Below the pieces are notes generated by a model. It ran no database searches. It saw only the letters and a list, made by a program, of their open reading frames with translations, and was not told the origin of the DNA. A program made the translations under genes and the position numbers. This document shows, one piece after another, positions 33,689 through 43,108 of a stretch of DNA of 64,000 bases (positions are counted from its first letter, which is position 1; each line of letters starts with the position of its first letter). Source of the DNA: an uncultured Arenicella sp. (GTDB lineage: Bacteria; Pseudomonadota; Gammaproteobacteria; Arenicellales; Arenicellaceae). The stretch spans positions 1-64,000 of the forward strand of contig CALIVT010000010.1 of NCBI GenBank assembly GCA_938048185.1, given 5' to 3'.

Positions 33689-34837
33689 ATGGATTATTCT
33701 TTAAACGACGAGCAGCAACTCATACAAGACACGGCGCGTGACTTTGCTAAAACCGTACTAGAGCCGGCCGCAACTTGCGTTCATGAAGATCGGGAACTTT
33801 TTCTTCAAAATCTAAAGGCCCTATCTGAATTGGGTTTTATGGGTTTAAATGTGAGTGAAAAATACGGTGGAACCGGTGCGGGTGTTGTTGCGTTTAGCGT
33901 CGCAATTACGGAAATTGCCAAGGCATGCGCGTCAACAGCTGTAACCGTATCGGTTAATAACATGGTCGCTGAGACGATAGAGGCCAAAGGCAGTGACGAG
34001 CAAAAGGCTCGGTATTTGCCGCAACTTTGTGGTGGGGGTTTTCCTGCAGGGTGCTTTTGTCTCAGCGAAGCTGAAGCTGGATCAGACCCATCGTCAATGA
34101 GAACCAAAGCCACAAGAGATGGAGACTCTTGGGTGATTAACGGTACTAAGTTGTACATCACAAGTGCCGAATACGCGGGTTTTTTTATTGTCTGGGCCGT
34201 GACTGATAGTAAGGTGCGCAAAGGGGCCGGTATATCCTGTTTCCTAGTTGATGCCGACACACCAGGAATCACTATTTCGCCAGCCGAAAATAAGCTAGGA
34301 CAAAAAGCGTCGAGCACGAATGAGGTTATTTTTGATAATTGTAGGGTGCCTTTAGATGCGATGATGGGTGAAGAAAACGCTGGTTTTCGAATTGCAACTT
34401 CTGAACTAGCTGGAGGCCGTATTGGCATTGCATCGCTTGCGTTGGGGATTGGGTTAGCCGCGATGGAGTATTCGACAGAGTTTGCCAAACAGCGCAAACA
34501 GTTTGATAAACCTATATCTGAGTTTCAAGGGATCCAGTGGATGATTGCCGAGACCTATACAGAACTAGAGGCGGCACGATTGCTCACCTTGCAATCGGCC
34601 TATCTTAAGGAAGCTAAGAAACCTTACGCGCTCGAGGCGTCGATGGCGAAGTTGTATTCGGCTGAAAAAGCGAATGACGCGTGTAATACAGCTGTTCAAT
34701 TGCTTGGCGGAGCGGGTTATCTGGCTGATCACCCCGTTGAGCGATTTCTCCGCGATGTTCGTATAACTACTATTTACGAAGGGTCTTCTCAAATCCAAAA
34801 AGTAATCATCAGTAAACAGTTGCTAAATAGAACATGA
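33689..34837 (+). CDS. Acyl-CoA dehydrogenase
   Basis: 382 residues from the ATG at 33689, with AGG 6 bases upstream; a GTG seven codons earlier is also in frame but lacks a ribosome site. Conserved features: CFCLSEAEAGSDPSSMRTKA (FAD/substrate loop), YITSAEYAGFFIVWAV, RIGIASLALGIGLAAME, RKQFDKPISEFQGIQW, QLLGGAGYLADHPVERFLRD, and the catalytic base Glu in ITTIYEGSSQIQKVII. It resembles short/branched-chain dehydrogenases. It performs the FAD-linked 2,3-dehydrogenation step, passing electrons to ETF. Confidence 0.93.
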   Translation: MDYSLNDEQQLIQDTARDFAKTVLEPAATCVHEDRELFLQNLKALSELGFMGLNVSEKYGGTGAGVVAFSVAITEIAKACASTAVTVSVNNMVAETIEAKGSDEQKARYLPQLCGGGFPAGCFCLSEAEAGSDPSSMRTKATRDGDSWVINGTKLYITSAEYAGFFIVWAVTDSKVRKGAGISCFLVDADTPGITISPAENKLGQKASSTNEVIFDNCRVPLDAMMGEENAGFRIATSELAGGRIGIASLALGIGLAAMEYSTEFAKQRKQFDKPISEFQGIQWMIAETYTELEAARLLTLQSAYLKEAKKPYALEASMAKLYSAEKANDACNTAVQLLGGAGYLADHPVERFLRDVRITTIYEGSSQIQKVIISKQLLNRT

Positions 34838-34861
34838 GCCATCTAACAAGCATTGAATAAT

Positions 34862-35635
34862 ATGAAAATCGAAAACACGGTTGTGGTCGTTACCGGCGGC
34901 TTGTCGGGTTTGGGAAACGCCTGTGTAGAGTACTTGCTAAATTTGAGGGCCAAGGTTGCGATCTTTGATCTTAATGCAGAGACAAGCAAGATGTCTGTCG
35001 AACATGCGGCGACTGATGATTTGATCTTTTGTGATGTTGATGTCACGAACGCAGAAATGATAAGGCTGGCGATCTCGCGAGTCACTGCAGAGCTAGGCGA
35101 TATACGCGCCTGTATAAATTGCGCAGGAATCGCGCCGGGCGGAAAAACGGTTGGACGAAATGGAGCGCTGGCCATCGAAAAATTTATCAACGTGCTTAAT
35201 ATTAATTTGATAGGTACGTTTAATGTCACCCGTTTGATAGCTGAATCAATGTCACGGTTGAGCCCAATTGACGACGACGGTCATCGCGGTGTTATTGTTA
35301 ACACTGCGTCGGTCGCAGCATTTGATGGGCAAATCGGTCAAGCGGCGTATGCTGCGAGTAAAGGCGGCGTTGCCTCTATGACCTTACCGATAGCTCGAGA
35401 TCTTGGGCCAATAGGAATAAGGGTAAATACGATTGCACCGGGTGTGTTTGGAACGCCAATGATGTTAGGTATGCATGAAGACGTCCGAAAGCCACTTGAA
35501 AAAGCGGTGCAATTTCCTAAACGCTTGGGGTATCCGGTCGAGTTCGCAAAGATGGCCGCGCACGTCATTGATAACAACTATCTGAACGGTGAAGTGATTC
35601 GTTTGGATGGCGGCATTCGCATGGCACCAAAATAG
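34862..35635 (+). CDS. Short-chain dehydrogenase, 3-hydroxyacyl-CoA dehydrogenase type 2 (HSD17B10-like)
   Basis: 257 residues from the ATG at 34862 (an in-frame TTG lies three codons earlier). Rossmann motif VTGGLSGLGNACVEYL, NCAGIAP, catalytic Ser in VNTASVAAFDGQIGQ, YxxxK in AYAASKGGV, and FPKRLGYPVEFAKMAAHVIDNNYLNGEVIRLDGGIRM, a tail characteristic of the HSD10 branch. This branch oxidises (2-methyl-)3-hydroxyacyl-CoA with NAD+. It lies 24 bases past the acyl-CoA dehydrogenase and before a thiolase, so it supplies the third beta-oxidation step. Confidence 0.9.
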   Translation: MKIENTVVVVTGGLSGLGNACVEYLLNLRAKVAIFDLNAETSKMSVEHAATDDLIFCDVDVTNAEMIRLAISRVTAELGDIRACINCAGIAPGGKTVGRNGALAIEKFINVLNINLIGTFNVTRLIAESMSRLSPIDDDGHRGVIVNTASVAAFDGQIGQAAYAASKGGVASMTLPIARDLGPIGIRVNTIAPGVFGTPMMLGMHEDVRKPLEKAVQFPKRLGYPVEFAKMAAHVIDNNYLNGEVIRLDGGIRMAPK

Positions 35636-35680
35636 TACGGTTTAGTACGCCGTTAAAATCGATCTAATAGGAATAACGAA

Positions 35681-36850
35681 ATGGCAAAAAATACTTATAT
35701 TTTTGGAGCATCGAGAACCCCAATGGGCAGTTTTCTGGGTGCGCTATCCGACTGTAGCGCGCCACATCTTGGTGCGCACGCAATCAAGGCCGCGATAGCG
35801 GGTATCCCAGATCTGTCGATTGACGAAGTTTATATGGGTAACGTGATTAGTGCCGGCGTGGGTCAAGCACCGGCTCGTCAAGCTTCTTTGCTGGCGGATA
35901 TAAGTATCTCGGTTCCAGCGACCACTGTTAGTAAAGTCTGTGGGTCTGGAATGAAAGCGATCATGTTGGCGAATAACTCGATACGAGCAGGAGAGTCAAA
36001 ATGTGTTGTTGCCGGTGGCATGGAATCTATGAGTCGCGCTCCATTTATTCAAAGCGGAGCACGTGCCGGATATCGAATTGGCCATCAGTCGGTTAAAGAT
36101 GCCATGATGGTTGACGGCTTAGAAGATGTTTGGACAGGTAAATCAATGGGGTTGTTTGGTCAGATGGCCGCTGATAAATATCAGATATCCAGAGAAGAAA
36201 TGGATGCGTTTGCTCTAGAATCTTTGAATCGTGCCGTGAGTGCAACTGCCGCGGGTTACTTCGAAAATGAAATAACGCCAATTAGCTATAAGGTGAAAGC
36301 CGATGAGCTTGAATTGAATTCAGATGAATTAGTGGCGATGGCTAAGCCCGAAAAAATACCGCATCTAAGGCCTGCATTTTCGAAAGACGGATCGATTACG
36401 GCTGCAAACTCCAGTGCCATTTCAGACGGTGCAGCCGCTTTGCTACTCGCTGACTCTGCCGATGGTTTTGGTTCAGCCAAGCCTCTGGCGCGAATTGTTG
36501 CTCAATCAAGCCATGCCCGTGAGCCCGCCGAGTTCACGACAGCGCCCGTCGGAGCGATCAAGAGCGTTCTTGAAAAAGCTAACTGGCGTGTTGATGAGGT
36601 GGATTTGTTCGAAATAAATGAAGCCTTTGCTGTTGTGACCATGATCGCAATGCGTGAGTTAGGTATCGAGCACGATAAAGTAAACATTCACGGCGGCGCA
36701 TGTATTTTGGGGCACCCACTTGGCGCATCCGGTGCTCGGATTGTGGTGACTCTTTTACATGCTCTAAGACGTACCGGTAAACGAAAAGGTATCGCGTCTT
36801 TGTGCATAGGCGGTGGTGAGGCCACGGCCATTGCGATTGAAATGGTGTAA
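35681..36850 (+). CDS. Thiolase (acetyl-CoA C-acyltransferase)
   Basis: 389 residues. Type II thiolase signatures: active Cys in TTVSKVCGSGMKAIMLA, CVVAGGMESMSRAPF, NSSAISDGAAALLLA, NEAFAVVTMIAM, His in IHGGACILGHPLGASGARI, and the second Cys in SLCIGGGEATAIAIE. It cleaves 3-ketoacyl-CoA (or 2-methylacetoacetyl-CoA) to acetyl-CoA and a shortened acyl-CoA. It is the last gene of the operon begun by the TonB receptor and is followed by an inverted repeat. Confidence 0.94.
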   Translation: MAKNTYIFGASRTPMGSFLGALSDCSAPHLGAHAIKAAIAGIPDLSIDEVYMGNVISAGVGQAPARQASLLADISISVPATTVSKVCGSGMKAIMLANNSIRAGESKCVVAGGMESMSRAPFIQSGARAGYRIGHQSVKDAMMVDGLEDVWTGKSMGLFGQMAADKYQISREEMDAFALESLNRAVSATAAGYFENEITPISYKVKADELELNSDELVAMAKPEKIPHLRPAFSKDGSITAANSSAISDGAAALLLADSADGFGSAKPLARIVAQSSHAREPAEFTTAPVGAIKSVLEKANWRVDEVDLFEINEAFAVVTMIAMRELGIEHDKVNIHGGACILGHPLGASGARIVVTLLHALRRTGKRKGIASLCIGGGEATAIAIEMV

Positions 36851-36873
36851 GGTATATTTTAAGAGTTTTATTG

Positions 36874-36910
36874 AGTTCCCTCGATAACATGGACCCTCAT
36901 CGAGGGAACT
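36874..36910 (+). terminator. Inverted repeat after the thiolase gene, possible terminator
   Basis: Perfect 12-bp arms (36874-36885 and 36899-36910, AGTTCCCTCGAT) with a 13-base loop but no T-run after it. It may protect the mRNA end or act with Rho. Confidence 0.5.
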
Positions 36911-37057
36911 GCAAGTTAGCCATCGTACTAGGTAAAAATTCTACGCCCCAAGAGCCAAGCCAACTGAAGCCGGACTCAGCGCGTTAGCGCTGAATTAAAT
37001 TAAATAGTTGTTTACTGGCGAAGTGCCGAGTCATCATTCTTAAATGAAGATTGAGTT

Positions 37058-37459
37058 TTAGTAACTCTTTCTATCGGTTTCACTAGCTACCCAAACCACG
37101 CTCTCTCCTGGCCTGAACCTGGTGTTTAACTCACCGGAGCGCGATATTTTTATGCTCACTTTAGCTGTTCGGTCGGATCCAAAAATATCGGCCTCACCGG
37201 TCCAACGGTTTTTTTTCACACTCACCACATCGCGAAAAAACTTAGTGCCAACTAACCCAGGAGACCAATCACTGCGAATAATTTCAGCTTCGTATACACC
37301 ATCAACGTTAGCGATGAGGATATAAAAAGAGAGGTCGTCTTTTTTCCTCCAATACCCAGCTAATGGATCAGTGCTGACTTCATCTTGTGCTATCGCAGTC
37401 CCTAAAGTTGCAACTAATCCTATTACAACGAAACAATAACGTAACCATCGATCACTCAT
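37058..37459 (-). CDS. Small secreted protein of unknown function
   Basis: 133 residues. Signal peptide to about residue 24 (LGTAIAQ). The mature part, DPLAGYWRKKDDLSFYILIANVDG in pieces, YEAEIIRSDWSPGL, NRWTGEADIFG and KVSIKISRSGELNTRF, looks like a small beta-barrel of lipocalin or DUF2147-like type, where a 'G-x-W' start and repeated strands are common. That resemblance is weak and I do not assign it. It stands alone. Confidence 0.6.
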   Translation of the reverse strand: MSDRWLRYCFVVIGLVATLGTAIAQDEVSTDPLAGYWRKKDDLSFYILIANVDGVYEAEIIRSDWSPGLVGTKFFRDVVSVKKNRWTGEADIFGSDRTAKVSIKISRSGELNTRFRPGESVVWVASETDRKSY

Positions 37460-37940
37460 AAACCTACCCTCAGTCGAGCTTCATTTGTTAATGGTTTATG
37501 TCCTTATTAACCACCTTTGTGCATATTACACCACCCAAACCCTAGATTAGCACACCGAAAAAAGTGAGTATAAGAAAATTGTCACCCTATTTATTAGCGA
37601 CCCATTGGGGACGGCCATAACTAAAACTCGCAAAATGAATATAAATCCGAGCTTCTAATCATTCAGGGGAATTTCGGTGAGTTAGGATGACTCGAGCAAG
37701 AGAAACACTCGATTCCGGTTGGCGGGACATCTTTTTATCATTGAATTTAACGCTGCGTGCGCCGTGAATTTTATGAATTGCTTGGGTTTAGAGAGGTATT
37801 TAAGTGTGTCCCATATTATGCCACCCCTGTTTTTCTATTAAGAGTACCTAATAAAAAGAGGCGTGAGACCCCGTCATTAGGCTCGCTTACAAAAAGTGCT
37901 GAAACAAATCCCCCTTGAGGTTAAAGCCTCTCCTAAGGTC
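37460..37940. other. Intergenic region without a recognised gene
   Basis: 481 bases. Frames are short and unconvincing. Two similar short segments (CATATTACACCACCC near 37522 and CATATTATGCCACCC near 37811) may be diverged copies of one element. No terminator or promoter could be assigned with confidence. Confidence 0.4.
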
Positions 37941-38525
37941 CTAATTATCTTCCTCCAATGGCTCGACGTACCCTTGGTAACTCTCAACTGCAATAATGTC
38001 GGCAGGCCCAGCGAAATACCAACGTTTAGGGTCGTTTGAAATTGGCTCACCGTTATCATTAAAACCGACAGGAAACTCTTTTTCGATCCAAACATGATAC
38101 CGCTGGTGGCGATCGAAAAGAATTGGATTAGGCCCTTGACGGATCATCGTCACATGCCAACCATGCATGCCCGCGCCTCGATCATCGTATCGACCAATCA
38201 GTATTCTTGCTGGATCATCGAGTGATTTTTTTAAATAGGCGTCGGGCTTAATATTTCCCACGCCCATCGATGGCTCCAAATACTCTTTTAATTGATACTG
38301 GGTGTGCTCACCCGATGTTTTCCAAGGACTATCGGGCACTCGCCTCAAGAGCAAGGTATTCGGAAAGGAAGAGTCAATCTCGGTCAACAGCGTTGTTTGG
38401 AAATCAAAGTCGGTAAGATCTTCAAGCGCTGCTTGACGTTTTACTGGTTTGGGGACAATAACCAGCCAATAAAGCACCGCCAACACAATAACTGTGAGCG
38501 TAATGGTAATTAGAAGTTTAGTCAT
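37941..38525 (-). CDS. Membrane-anchored protein of unknown function
   Basis: 194 residues. One N-terminal hydrophobic helix (LLITITLTVIVLAVLYWLVI) followed by a soluble domain rich in charged and aromatic residues: HTQYQLKEYLEPSMGVG, RILIGRYDDRGAGMHGWHVT, YHVWIEKEFPVGFNDNGEP, RWYFAGPADIIAVESYQGYV. Coding bias and continuous composition support a real gene. No family recognised. It probably faces the periplasm from the inner membrane and lies alone between two long non-coding stretches. Confidence 0.65.
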   Translation of the reverse strand: MTKLLITITLTVIVLAVLYWLVIVPKPVKRQAALEDLTDFDFQTTLLTEIDSSFPNTLLLRRVPDSPWKTSGEHTQYQLKEYLEPSMGVGNIKPDAYLKKSLDDPARILIGRYDDRGAGMHGWHVTMIRQGPNPILFDRHQRYHVWIEKEFPVGFNDNGEPISNDPKRWYFAGPADIIAVESYQGYVEPLEEDN

Positions 38526-38809
38526 ATCTCCCCACAGGATTAAACAGTTAAACTGGATCGCGCTGTTAGTCGAAAACTCAGATATAAACTAGCACGATTA
38601 CCAAACCAAGGAATTTTTTTAATCCCAAACCTATCGAAACGAAAGAGCCAGTTTCCAATTTAATCTCATTTATCATATAATTAAGCTCGAGGCTTTTGAT
38701 TCTTGTAATCATGCCACCATTTCCTCATGTTAGTGTGTCGAATCACTATTCAGGCTTGCGGGTGTTACTTTTGTAGAAAGCCCGCGTTATTTTTAGGCAA
38801 ATTACAGTC

Positions 38810-40423
38810 ATGGATTTACGCGAAAGCAATATCGATCGCCTTAAAGAGGGCGATAAAGTGTTTGATGTGTTGGTACTTGGGGGGGGCGTTAACGGAGCCG
38901 TCTCGGCGGCGTCATTGTCGGCAAAAGGAGCTAAAGTAGCGCTTATCGATAAGGGTGATTTTGCTGGTCTAACCAGTTCGAATTCGTCGAATTTGGCGTG
39001 GGGTGGTATTAAGTATCTCGAGTCACACGAATACTTCCTAGTCAATAATCTGTGCAAGAGTCGCAATCATTTGATGCGCAGTTACCCGTCGACGGTTAAG
39101 GAGATTCGATTCCTTACCACGATTGAAAAGGGCTTTAGATTTCCGTCCTGGTTTGTCTATTTGGGCACCATTTTTTATTGGATGATTGGTCGTTTTTTTA
39201 CGCAAGCACCTGACTATATGACGCCGAAAACGATAAAGGCGCGTGAGCCTGCAATTGACACGTCTAATGCGGTGGGTGGTTTCGAGTATTCCGATGCGTA
39301 CCTATATGATAATGACGCGCGGTTCGTATTTAATTTTGTTCGCTCAAGCATGAACTATGGGTGCGTCGCGGCCAATTACGTAGAGTCCTTAGACGCCGTG
39401 CGAAAAGATGGGCTTTGGGAGATTAACGCGCGTGATAATATCTCGGGCGACACGTTTACTATCAAATCTAAAGTGCTGGTAAATGCGTGCGGCCCCTACG
39501 TTGATCAACACAACAAACTGGCCGAGCAGGAGACTGAGCATCAGCACTTGTTTTCAAAGGGCATTCACCTAATTGTTGATCGGATAACTAAAGACGAGAG
39601 AATTTTGGCGTTCTTTGCCAGCGATGGGCGTTTATTTTTTGTGATACCCATGGGCAATAAAACCTCTGTTGGCACCACCGATACGCAAGTCGCTGATCCG
39701 AACGTTGAGGTTACGGAGGAAGATCGTCAGTTTGTGCTCGACAACATTAATGAGCTGCTTGATCTTGAAAAGCCGATTACGCGTGATGACATTATCGCCG
39801 AACGCTGTGGGGTACGACCGTTAGCGCAAAAGGGTGGCGACGGTGTGGCTGACTGGGTGAAGTTGTCACGTAAGCACGCGGTTGATAGCAACTTCGCTGA
39901 CCAACACTTGAGTATCTTTGGTGGTAAAACCACGGACTGTATCAATGTCGGCGATGAAATCGCTGGTTTGGTGCAACAAATGGGTGTTGCATTGCCATTT
40001 GAAAATTTTATTTGGTACGGTGAAGACGACGACACCGTGCGTGATGAATTTTATCATCAGGCAAAATTAATGGATTTAGATTCCTACACCGTAGAAGGCT
40101 CTAGCGAGCCACTGACGCAGCGCTTGTGGCGACGTTACGGCGGTAATGCCCTGGAATTGTTAGAAGACATTCGCCGCGACCCTAATCAGGCAAAGCGTTT
40201 GATGAAAAGCGCCGAGTATCTAAGGTGTGAAATTGAGCACACGGCGCGCCACGAAATGGTTACTAAGCTTGAAGACTTCTTACGCCGTCGATCAAAGATA
40301 ACGCAAGTGGTTCGCCACGAAGACATTATCGACGCGCCAGGTTTGATGGAGGCGTGTAAGATTTTCTTTGGTGATGAGGCACACGCAAAGCGTCAAGAAT
40401 ACATCGACTCCTTGGGTGACTAA
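38810..40423 (+). CDS. glpD: Glycerol-3-phosphate dehydrogenase-like FAD oxidoreductase
   Basis: 537 residues. FAD-binding Rossmann motif VLGGGVNGAVSAASLSAKG, then TSSNSSNLAWGGIKYLE, the GlpD signature for flavin contact. Further GlpD-like segments are FSKGIHLIVDR, IPMGNKTSVGTTDT, AERCGVRPLAQKGG, and STFGGK-like SIFGGKTTDCINVGDEIA. The C-terminal helical domain carries YLRCEIEHTARHEMVTKLEDFLRRR. GlpD feeds electrons from sn-glycerol-3-phosphate to quinones at the membrane. No glpK or glpF is adjacent; it is convergent with the galactose module, 23 bases apart. Confidence 0.85.
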   Translation: MDLRESNIDRLKEGDKVFDVLVLGGGVNGAVSAASLSAKGAKVALIDKGDFAGLTSSNSSNLAWGGIKYLESHEYFLVNNLCKSRNHLMRSYPSTVKEIRFLTTIEKGFRFPSWFVYLGTIFYWMIGRFFTQAPDYMTPKTIKAREPAIDTSNAVGGFEYSDAYLYDNDARFVFNFVRSSMNYGCVAANYVESLDAVRKDGLWEINARDNISGDTFTIKSKVLVNACGPYVDQHNKLAEQETEHQHLFSKGIHLIVDRITKDERILAFFASDGRLFFVIPMGNKTSVGTTDTQVADPNVEVTEEDRQFVLDNINELLDLEKPITRDDIIAERCGVRPLAQKGGDGVADWVKLSRKHAVDSNFADQHLSIFGGKTTDCINVGDEIAGLVQQMGVALPFENFIWYGEDDDTVRDEFYHQAKLMDLDSYTVEGSSEPLTQRLWRRYGGNALELLEDIRRDPNQAKRLMKSAEYLRCEIEHTARHEMVTKLEDFLRRRSKITQVVRHEDIIDAPGLMEACKIFFGDEAHAKRQEYIDSLGD

Positions 40424-40446
40424 CTGTCCGTCGCTGCTCCCTCAGT

Positions 40447-41322
40447 TTAGCCTGCGAATGCGTGTTCTGCGAGGCCTTGAAATTCTGTTTCGAAGATAAA
40501 GAAATTCCCCGCTTGCGGGTCTTTTACGCGCGCAGGCGGCCCCATGTCTTGCCATGCGGAGGTGACGCAGAGCAGGTTTAAGTCTTTGCCCCCAAACGCG
40601 ACGCAACTAGGTTGCGATGTTGGAATCTCGAGGACTAAGTCTTCAGTGCCGTCCGGCGCATAGCGCACTACCTGAGCGCCGCCCCATTGCGCGTTCCAAA
40701 GATAGCCGTCGGCGTCAACTATTGACCCATCTGGATAGCACCCCTTATTGGTTTTGGCAAACAGCTCTGCGTCGCCAAATTCACCGGTTTCGGGGACAAA
40801 GGTGTATTGATTGATCTTTCTACTGGGCGTGTCAGTGTGGTACATGGTTCGACCATCCGGACTCCAACACAGGCTATTGGTAATTGTTAGGCCCTTGAGT
40901 GTCTTTCTAAGTTTGAGGTCTTTATCTAAGCAATATAGCGAGCCCTTGTATTGAGCTTGGTCTGCGTTTTCCACCATGGTGCCTGCCCACATTCGTCCTT
41001 GCCGGTCAGTACGGCCGTCGTTGAGACGAGTGCCCAAGTTCTCGCTTTCGACTTTGTGCTGCCATTCAAGCTGACCGGTTTCGGGTTGGTAAAACGCGAA
41101 ACCCGATGCAAACGCCGCGATAAGGTCTGTAGAATTAGTGCGCGGGGCAAAGCAACACAAGCGCTCAGGGGTTTGCCATTGGTCCAGTTTTTTAGTTTCA
41201 GGGTCGTAACGATAGAGCTGGCTTAATTCAATGTCGGTCCACCAAATCTTGCCCTCCTGGTGATCCCAAATAACGCCTTCGCCTAGTTTATTACGGACCT
41301 CTAGAGTTTCAATTAGCTGCAT
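40447..41322 (-). CDS. SMP-30/gluconolactonase family lactonase
   Basis: 291 residues, typical length. Six-bladed propeller with metal ligands in LGEGVIWDHQEGKIWWTDI (Glu), RLNDGRTDRQGRMWAGTM (Asn) and CYPDGSIVDADGYLWNAQWGG (Asp), plus SLCWSPDGRTMYHTDT. Members hydrolyse sugar lactones. Being last in a run with KDPGal aldolase and KDGal kinase, it most likely opens galactonolactone in the De Ley-Doudoroff pathway. It starts 4 bases after the aldolase stop. Confidence 0.88.
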   Translation of the reverse strand: MQLIETLEVRNKLGEGVIWDHQEGKIWWTDIELSQLYRYDPETKKLDQWQTPERLCCFAPRTNSTDLIAAFASGFAFYQPETGQLEWQHKVESENLGTRLNDGRTDRQGRMWAGTMVENADQAQYKGSLYCLDKDLKLRKTLKGLTITNSLCWSPDGRTMYHTDTPSRKINQYTFVPETGEFGDAELFAKTNKGCYPDGSIVDADGYLWNAQWGGAQVVRYAPDGTEDLVLEIPTSQPSCVAFGGKDLNLLCVTSAWQDMGPPARVKDPQAGNFFIFETEFQGLAEHAFAG

Positions 41323-41326
41323 AAAC

Positions 41327-41956
41327 TTACCTTACGGCATTGATTGCAGCCACAATATCTTTGCAGCGCTGACTTACGTCTTCGGCACTGCGTCCGGCTT
41401 TATAAATTTCACCGCCGATCCCAAAGCCATCAATGCCGGCTGCCAGCCACTCAGCCGCGTTGTGGGCGCCAACGCCGCCAACGGCCAGGATTTTCACCTC
41501 GCCTGGCAATACCGCTTTGACCGCTTTGATGTGACCAGAGCCAAAGCTCGATGCTGGGAAAAGTTTCAAATAATTGGCGCCAGCACGATGTGCGGCAAAC
41601 GCTTCAGTTGGTGTTGCCCAGCCCGGCATAGGCGTCATACCCAGCTCTATACAACGTTTTATTACGGCTGGTCGAGTATTCGGAGTCACCGCGATTTTTC
41701 CGCCCGCATCGGCAACGCGTTTCGCGTCGCTCTTATTGAGCAGCGTACCGCAGCCGATTACACAGTCTTCGCCCAACTCAATGCTTAAGCGTTTAATGCT
41801 TTCGAATGGTTCAGGCGAATTCAATGGAACCTCAATAATACCGATGCCTGCTTCGAATATTGCGTGACCAATATCGAGTACTTCGTCTGGCGTGACGCCA
41901 CGGATAATAGCCACTACGGGCATCTTGTCTAGGCAATTGTCGATAGTCGTCGTCAT
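41327..41956 (-). CDS. dgoA: 2-dehydro-3-deoxy-6-phosphogalactonate aldolase
   Basis: 209 residues. KDPG/KDPGal aldolase TIM barrel: VVAIIRGVTPDEVLDIG, Glu in IIEVPLNSPEPFESI, IGCGTLLN, the SVTPNTRP-like AVTPNTRPAVIKRC, Schiff-base Lys in NYLKLFPASSFG and VGGVGAHNAAEWLAAG. The IEVPLNSP variant and the adjacent kinase favour the galactose form (DgoA) over KDPG. It yields pyruvate and glyceraldehyde-3-phosphate. The kinase gene lies 32 bases upstream. Confidence 0.9.
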   Translation of the reverse strand: MTTTIDNCLDKMPVVAIIRGVTPDEVLDIGHAIFEAGIGIIEVPLNSPEPFESIKRLSIELGEDCVIGCGTLLNKSDAKRVADAGGKIAVTPNTRPAVIKRCIELGMTPMPGWATPTEAFAAHRAGANYLKLFPASSFGSGHIKAVKAVLPGEVKILAVGGVGAHNAAEWLAAGIDGFGIGGEIYKAGRSAEDVSQRCKDIVAAINAVR

Positions 41957-41988
41957 GATTCAGGGGTCTCGATTAGATAAAGAGTAAG

Positions 41989-42960
41989 TTAGTTATTAGA
42001 AAGGAGCAATTGCTCAAAGATTGCCTCATAACCCGCGATGGCAATGTCTGCCGGGTTGCAGCAATCATTGTTTACGCCAAAGTGGTCGAACACTTTAGCG
42101 TAATGTTGGGCCAGGGTTGGTTCGCCGATAATCGTAACACTATCGGTCTCGCCGAAGAGGTCTTTCGCGCCCATGATATCGGCCGTAATAATTAAACCTG
42201 ACAAATACGATAAGGCGTCGGTACTCGCCATTTCGCCAAGCACCTGCTTACTCCGGGTCGAAAATAGGGCGTGAACTAATTGCGCTTGCCCCATTTTTGC
42301 GACATTGTGGACCGCGTCCATAAAGACATCGGTATTAAAGCTAATAGTATTGTCTTCAGTGACTAAAATGCTGTTGCTACGCAGTAGAGAAAATAGCTCG
42401 CCAGTGAACGCGGTGAGGAAGTTAGTGATGACTCCGTCTTCCACCAAGGTCCATTTGTTATGCGTGCCAGGCAGCGCAAAAAGCTTGCGTTTGACGGCAA
42501 TCTCTTGGGAACGCAGCCAACCTAACATTTGCAGTTCTTCACCACGCATTACGTCGGGCGTGCCCAACGGGTTACGTGTGCGTAGGCCCGCGAGTATTGA
42601 AAATTGTATGCCGCGCGCTTCAAACTGCACGCGACCATCGGCAATTTGCTTAGCGTCTACTGGGCAACTTAAGTACGGCGCATCCTTCCAACCTAGAGTT
42701 GAGCCGATCATGCCAGACAGCAATACGGGCAACGCGCCGTGCAGATTTAACCAGTCTTGCGCCAAGTTGAAAAATTTATCTTCAAAGTCATTTGTGATTT
42801 GACTTATCCCCGGCCCGAAGCGGGTATCGAGAATTTTGGACGTTGTTTTGTTGTGGTCGCTCGCCCCTTTGCCGCCGGGCGCTGGCTTGTACTCGCAAAG
42901 ATATAGGCGTAGATTACTTGTGCCCCAATCTCCAGCGATGAATAGCGTGTTTTCAGTCAT
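41989..42960 (-). CDS. dgoK: 2-dehydro-3-deoxygalactonokinase
   Basis: 323 residues. DgoK family: FIAGDWGTSNLRLYL (phosphate motif), LLSGMIGSTLGWKDAPYLSCP, RGEELQMLGWL, FALPGTHNKWTLVEDGVITNF and FTGELFSLLRSNSIL. It phosphorylates 2-keto-3-deoxygalactonate. It is the first gene of the left-running module and is divergent from the beta-galactosidase gene over a 148-base shared control region. Galactose dehydrogenase and galactonate dehydratase are not in this window. Confidence 0.92.
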   Translation of the reverse strand: MTENTLFIAGDWGTSNLRLYLCEYKPAPGGKGASDHNKTTSKILDTRFGPGISQITNDFEDKFFNLAQDWLNLHGALPVLLSGMIGSTLGWKDAPYLSCPVDAKQIADGRVQFEARGIQFSILAGLRTRNPLGTPDVMRGEELQMLGWLRSQEIAVKRKLFALPGTHNKWTLVEDGVITNFLTAFTGELFSLLRSNSILVTEDNTISFNTDVFMDAVHNVAKMGQAQLVHALFSTRSKQVLGEMASTDALSYLSGLIITADIMGAKDLFGETDSVTIIGEPTLAQHYAKVFDHFGVNNDCCNPADIAIAGYEAIFEQLLLSNN

Positions 42961-43108
42961 GGGTTCTCATTTTCGGAAGCTCACGTTTAAATTTATTGAG
43001 ATTTTGCCGCACAGCGATCAGGTTAATTATAATATAAATAGTATTTAAGTAGCCACATGTTAACTACTAATCTGTTAATTGACACATTAGTTTATTCGAT
43101 GAGACAGT

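Noticed and set aside
33805-34497. 230-codon minus-strand open frame
   Set aside because: Lies wholly antisense to the acyl-CoA dehydrogenase gene, whose protein is unmistakable; the frame is a composition shadow.
43079-43107. TTGACA as the beta-galactosidase promoter -35
   Set aside because: A -10 at the right distance would fall directly on the start codon and no good hexamer is there.
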